In this document: one piece after another, positions 60,953-64,000 of the stretch
Position numbering within the stretch: position 1 is the first letter of the stretch
Layout of the letters: the number at the start of each line of letters is the position of its first letter
Assembly (NCBI GenBank): GCA_015207585.1
Contig: JADEWQ010000010.1
Coordinates: 1 to 64,000, forward strand
Direction: 5' to 3'
Source: Pleurocapsales cyanobacterium LEGE 06147
GTDB lineage: Bacteria; Cyanobacteriota; Cyanobacteriia; Cyanobacteriales; Xenococcaceae
DNA length: 64,000 bases
Notes under the pieces: generated by a model
The model's database searches: none
The model's input: only the letters and a program-made list of their open reading frames with translations
Told to the model about the DNA's origin: nothing
Made by a program: the position numbers and the translations under genes

Positions 60953-61765
60953 CTATTCTGTTAGCAAATTGCTAAGTCCGATCCAATCTTGAAGACTGAG
61001 ATTCTCGGCGCGGACTTGAGGATTAATGCTTAATTGTTCCAGTAATCGAGTCAAACGATCGGGTTCAATAATACTTTTCAAATTATTATGTAACATTTTG
61101 CGTCGATTGGCAAAACCAAGTTGAATTAAGGTTTCTAACTGACGGGGATTGTTCGCTGGCGGCTCGCTCGCTCGGGGACGCAAGCGCACTACAACAGAAT
61201 CTACTTTGGGAGGGGGATAAAATGCTTTTGCCGGTACCTCACAGATTCGCTCGCAGTTAGCTAAATACTGGACGCGAACGGACAATGCACCATAAGCTTT
61301 ATTCCCTGGCGTAGCAACCAGGCGATCGCCTACTTCTTTCTGGACGAGTAAGACAATTAATTCATAGCCAGTCTCTGCTGGTCGAGCGATCGTCCCCAAA
61401 AGTTTTGCTAATATTGGACCAGTGATATTGTAGGGGATATTCGCAACAACTTTGTTTGGTTGATGAAATGAAGGAAAAGGGACGAGCAATTGCTCTAGAT
61501 CGAGGGAAAGAAAATCTCCCTGCAATAAAAGAAAATTTTCTTGTTTTCCCAAATTTTTAGCCAGTTTTTCGCACAAATCGCGATCGATTTCTACTGCTAC
61601 AAGAGATTCTACTGCTGGTAGCAGACGACGGGTGAGAATTCCCGTTCCAGGACCAATTTCTAGAATGCGATCGCTTTTACTTAATTGAGCTGCTTCAACG
61701 ATTTTGTCTAAGGCGTATTCGCTACGTAACCAATGTTGAGCAAAGCGCTTGCACGGTTTAGACAT
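60953..61765 (-). CDS. rsmA: 16S rRNA dimethyladenosine transferase RsmA (KsgA)
   Basis: A 270-residue protein with SAM-binding motif ILEIGPGTGILTRRLL (about 35-50), acidic loop VEIDRDLCEKL, and the catalytic NIPYNITGPI (about 109-118). The C-terminal domain has FANRRKMLHNNL. It dimethylates two adjacent adenines near the 3' end of 16S rRNA during ribosome assembly. ATG 61765 begins MSKPCKRFAQHWL, typical for the family. Alone in its transcription unit here. Confidence 0.96.
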   Translation of the reverse strand: MSKPCKRFAQHWLRSEYALDKIVEAAQLSKSDRILEIGPGTGILTRRLLPAVESLVAVEIDRDLCEKLAKNLGKQENFLLLQGDFLSLDLEQLLVPFPSFHQPNKVVANIPYNITGPILAKLLGTIARPAETGYELIVLLVQKEVGDRLVATPGNKAYGALSVRVQYLANCERICEVPAKAFYPPPKVDSVVVRLRPRASEPPANNPRQLETLIQLGFANRRKMLHNNLKSIIEPDRLTRLLEQLSINPQVRAENLSLQDWIGLSNLLTE

Positions 61766-61826
61766 GAATTTTAAATTTTAGCATTTTGGCGAGAGACAAT
61801 ATACTTCATTAAGTCGCAAATTCCTA

Positions 61827-62597
61827 TCAGATTTCTTCTGGATCGATACCCATTGCTCGCAATCTTTCAGCTAGTCTGTCAGCCTTAGCTCGTGCTTCCG
61901 TCATCTGCTGTTGAGCTTGTATTGCTTCTTGTTGAGCTTGTATTGCTTCTTGTTGAGCTTGTACTGCCTCTTGTTGAGCCTCAGTTGCTATTTCTTGAGG
62001 GGTAGGTAATAATTCTCCTTCTAGGGTTTCCCATCTGAGCCAAACAGTGTCTACTCCTTTGTAAGTTCCTTGCCAACAAACTAAAGCCAACCCCAATCTT
62101 TCGCTAATCAACCGCTCTCGCTCGTCTAGCTCTAGAGGCTGATAAACGCCATTTTGTAATTTAAATCCTGCCCAGTCTTGAGGATTGAAAGGATCGTACC
62201 AAAAGTATTCTGGTACTCGCAATTGGTCTTGATAAATATCTTTTTTGGATGTTTTATCTTGTTGTTGAGTACTTTCTGATAATAATTCAATGATGACATC
62301 AGGAGCCTTTCCTTCTTCCCAAACAACCCAGCTTTTTCTTTCTTGTTTTGGTACTCCTAAAACAGCAAAAAAATCCGGTCCTTTAAAATCTTGATTTTTT
62401 AACTGTGCAGCACTGAAATAGACAAACATATTACCTCCCACATAGCCATCTTCTCTTGCTTCCAACCATGGCAGTAAGGTATCGATGAGTATGTCCATCT
62501 GTAGTTTATGTCTATGGGTTTCCATCGGAACGCCATCATCGCAAGGAAGCTGATCTTGAGTTGGAAGAGAAATGGGAATGGAGATAGGAGCAACCAT
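61827..62597 (-). CDS. Uma2-family (DUF820) protein with heptad coil tail
   Basis: A 256-residue protein. The Uma2 fold covers about 10-200, with GGNMFVYFSAAQLKNQDFKG, GPDFFAVLGV, VIELLSEST and EYFWYDPFN. The C-terminus (about 205-245) is an alpha-helical coil made of near-perfect repeats of QAQQEAI, three to four units, then AEARAKADRLAERLRAMGIDPEE. The tail may mediate oligomerisation. The repeat at DNA level (TTGTTGAGCTTGTATTGCTTC, repeated) suggests slippage-prone copy number. Unrelated to the Uma2 gene at 49194. Function unknown. Confidence 0.88.
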   Translation of the reverse strand: MVAPISIPISLPTQDQLPCDDGVPMETHRHKLQMDILIDTLLPWLEAREDGYVGGNMFVYFSAAQLKNQDFKGPDFFAVLGVPKQERKSWVVWEEGKAPDVIIELLSESTQQQDKTSKKDIYQDQLRVPEYFWYDPFNPQDWAGFKLQNGVYQPLELDERERLISERLGLALVCWQGTYKGVDTVWLRWETLEGELLPTPQEIATEAQQEAVQAQQEAIQAQQEAIQAQQQMTEARAKADRLAERLRAMGIDPEEI

Positions 62598-62740
62598 AAC
62601 TCATAACTTTGGCAGAATTTATCGTCATTGTAAATAATTTAGGAAGCGATCGCCCTCGAGTAATACTAAATCCTTTTAACGACTAAGTTAGCTTGCGGCA
62701 ACAACGAAATGCCTCTGCCTTTGACCAATATATCCAGTCT

Positions 62741-63649
62741 TTAAGTCTTTGCTAAACCTGAAATCGACTTCTTGAGAAACTCAATAAACACGCGAACCTT
62801 GAGCGGAACATAGGTACTAGAAGGATAGACGAGCCAAGCTGCAGTGCTGAAATCTGTTGCCGTCACCTCGTAATCTGGAAATACTTCGACGAGTTTTGCA
62901 TCGCGTAGATCTTCGTCAATCAACCAATTTGGGAGCAGAGCCAAACCCATTCCTGCGATCGCGCACTGCTGAAGGGCGATCGCATTTGAGATTACAGTGT
63001 GTCCAGAGACGGAAATTTCGCTCAGTTCTCCATTTCGATCTTTGAATATCCATCTCGAGCAGAAACCTGCCAGAGGGAAAAGCAGACAGTTATGTTGCTC
63101 CACATCAATCGGTTTCTCTGGTTGTCCCGCTCGCTTGAGATAATCTGGGCTAGCACAGACCGAATAGTGAGTTCGCCTCAGTTGTTGGGCAATCAGAGTT
63201 GAGTCTGCAAGGAGTCCGAGACGAACTGCCACATCAATTCTTTCGGCGAATAAATCGACAACGGCATCGGTTAGCAAGAGATCGACCGTGAGCTCGGGAT
63301 ATAGCGAGTCAAATTTAGGCAATAACGGCACGATACACTTGAGTCCGAAAGAGACAGAAGCCGTCACGCGGAGTATTCCCTTTGGCTGTCCAGAAATATC
63401 CGTCGCTAGCTCGATCGCCTGCTGCATCTCTTCAACCAGTGGCTCAATGCGCTGAAAATATGCCATTCCTGCTTCTGTTGGTGACAGTTGGCGTGTAGTG
63501 CGTTGGAGTAGCCGTATCCCCAGTTCTTTTTCTAGACCTGCGATCGCCCGTGAAACAGAAGAAGGGTCGAGATTGCGAGCGCGGGCAACAGCAGCAAAAC
63601 TACCCTGCCTCATTACCTCCACAAAAAGTTTCAGAACCGATACGTCCAT
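62741..63649 (-). CDS. LysR-family transcriptional regulator
   Basis: A 302-residue protein. HTH domain (about 1-60) has GSFAAVARARNLDPSSVSRAIAGLE; the ligand-binding domain (about 90-300) has the usual LysR layout. It belongs to the group with TTRQLSPTEAG after the HTH. LysR proteins commonly control a divergent neighbour, here the oxidoreductase gene starting at 63883, across a 233-base spacer. Ligand unknown. Confidence 0.92.
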   Translation of the reverse strand: MDVSVLKLFVEVMRQGSFAAVARARNLDPSSVSRAIAGLEKELGIRLLQRTTRQLSPTEAGMAYFQRIEPLVEEMQQAIELATDISGQPKGILRVTASVSFGLKCIVPLLPKFDSLYPELTVDLLLTDAVVDLFAERIDVAVRLGLLADSTLIAQQLRRTHYSVCASPDYLKRAGQPEKPIDVEQHNCLLFPLAGFCSRWIFKDRNGELSEISVSGHTVISNAIALQQCAIAGMGLALLPNWLIDEDLRDAKLVEVFPDYEVTATDFSTAAWLVYPSSTYVPLKVRVFIEFLKKSISGLAKT

Positions 63650-63882
63650 TGCTGAATTATAGGCACTAATCTGCTGATTAATGATTTTTATAGAGATTAT
63701 TTTACATTAATAGACGGCAATTGATGCGAAAAATGCACGAGAGTTATTCATGAATCAATCTTTATTGCTTCCTTTGCAGTAGGTATAGTTTGGTTATGTT
63801 CAGATTCGAGCAACGTACAGATGTGAATGCATTGCCCGTACAAGCTCCAGATGTCAATCAAGAAATTATTGGAGGGATAGTG

Positions 63883-64000
63883 ATGAAACGGATTGCAGTT
63901 TTAGGATCTGGAGCAATGGGATCTAGGATCGTGCAGAACTTGCTCAATGCTAAATATCAAGTTGTCGTGTACAATCGCACGGCAGATAAGGTAAAGCCCT
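63883..64000 (+). CDS. NAD(P)-dependent oxidoreductase (6PGDH/beta-hydroxyacid family), 5' part
   Basis: The window ends inside this gene. MKRIAVLGSGAMGSRIVQNL is the Rossmann motif G-x-G-x-M-G of the 6-phosphogluconate / 3-hydroxyisobutyrate dehydrogenase family, followed by VVVYNRTADKV. ATG 63883 has GGAGGG seven to eight bases upstream. An upstream in-frame ATG at 63797 is possible but lacks a Shine-Dalgarno. It is divergent from the LysR gene, its probable regulator. Confidence 0.85.
   Translation, partial: MKRIAVLGSGAMGSRIVQNLLNAKYQVVVYNRTADKVKP

Overview
The window is chromosomal DNA from a cyanobacterium. It holds four small photosystem II genes (psb30, psbM, psbH, psbN), the plant-type ferredoxin petF, the carboxysome shell protein ccmP, a Cph1-type phytochrome with an Rcp-like regulator, a biliverdin reductase, and many HIP1 octamers (GCGATCGC). 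Gene order and the very repeat-rich spacers suggest a large-genome coccoid or baeocyte-forming lineage (Pleurocapsales-like). That placement is a guess; the cyanobacterial assignment is firm.

Layout. 1-6.8 kb: a lipoprotein, a DUF1517-like protein, then an accessory patch holding a YunG/DUF3303 pair, an attC-like site, a toxin-antitoxin pair and a truncated glycosyltransferase pseudogene; then a secreted serpin and an ExbB/ExbD pair. 6.8-10.5 kb: a uracil-DNA glycosylase-like protein, a phosphoesterase, an exported-looking pterin dehydratase, an aminotransferase pseudogene and an FGE-fold protein. 10.5-21.7 kb: an eight-gene chemotaxis-type operon on the minus strand (PatA-like regulator, double CheW, two MCPs, CheA-REC, a CheB-type receiver, CheB, CheR-TPR). 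The two MCPs share a 575-bp identical tract. 21.9-28.9 kb: a split UPF0016 cation exporter, YkgJ, psb30, HAD, pentapeptide protein, ccmP, TolC, ferredoxin and psbM, followed by an orphan IS605-type right end/omega-RNA-like locus. 29.3-33.8 kb: phytochrome, Rcp-like regulator and hybrid kinase. 34.1-38.4 kb: a probable hpnH / GDSL esterase / glutamine-synthetase-like / methyltransferase operon.

38.9-46.2 kb: an OmpR-type regulator, tatA, psbH and psbN, GNAT, a receiver protein, TRAP permeases and an NmrA-like protein. 46.2-48.1 kb: a truncated receiver and a multiply broken REC-PAS-kinase pseudogene. 48.1-57.5 kb: truB, Uma2, a hydrolase, smpB, TPR, DUF790, petF, bvdR, recA and DUF3493. 57.6-61 kb: tRNA-Thr(CGT) preceded by a truncated tRNA-like sequence, an intact IS4-family element lying directly upstream of a dUTPase whose 5' end is missing, and an IS200/IS605 element with intact tnpA and decayed tnpB. 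61-64 kb: rsmA, a second Uma2 protein, and a LysR regulator divergent from a truncated NAD(P)-binding oxidoreductase.

The signal-transduction load is heavy. Bilin perception (phytochrome, Rcp, kinase, BvdR) and a taxis cluster with both CheB and CheR stand out. Gene decay is also marked: five or six pseudogenes are recognisable. Small nested palindromic repeats are scattered through spacers and sit in frame inside at least two coding sequences and one pseudogene. The attC-like site directly behind the toxin-antitoxin pair and the orphan omega-RNA-like locus behind psbM are the most unusual structures.
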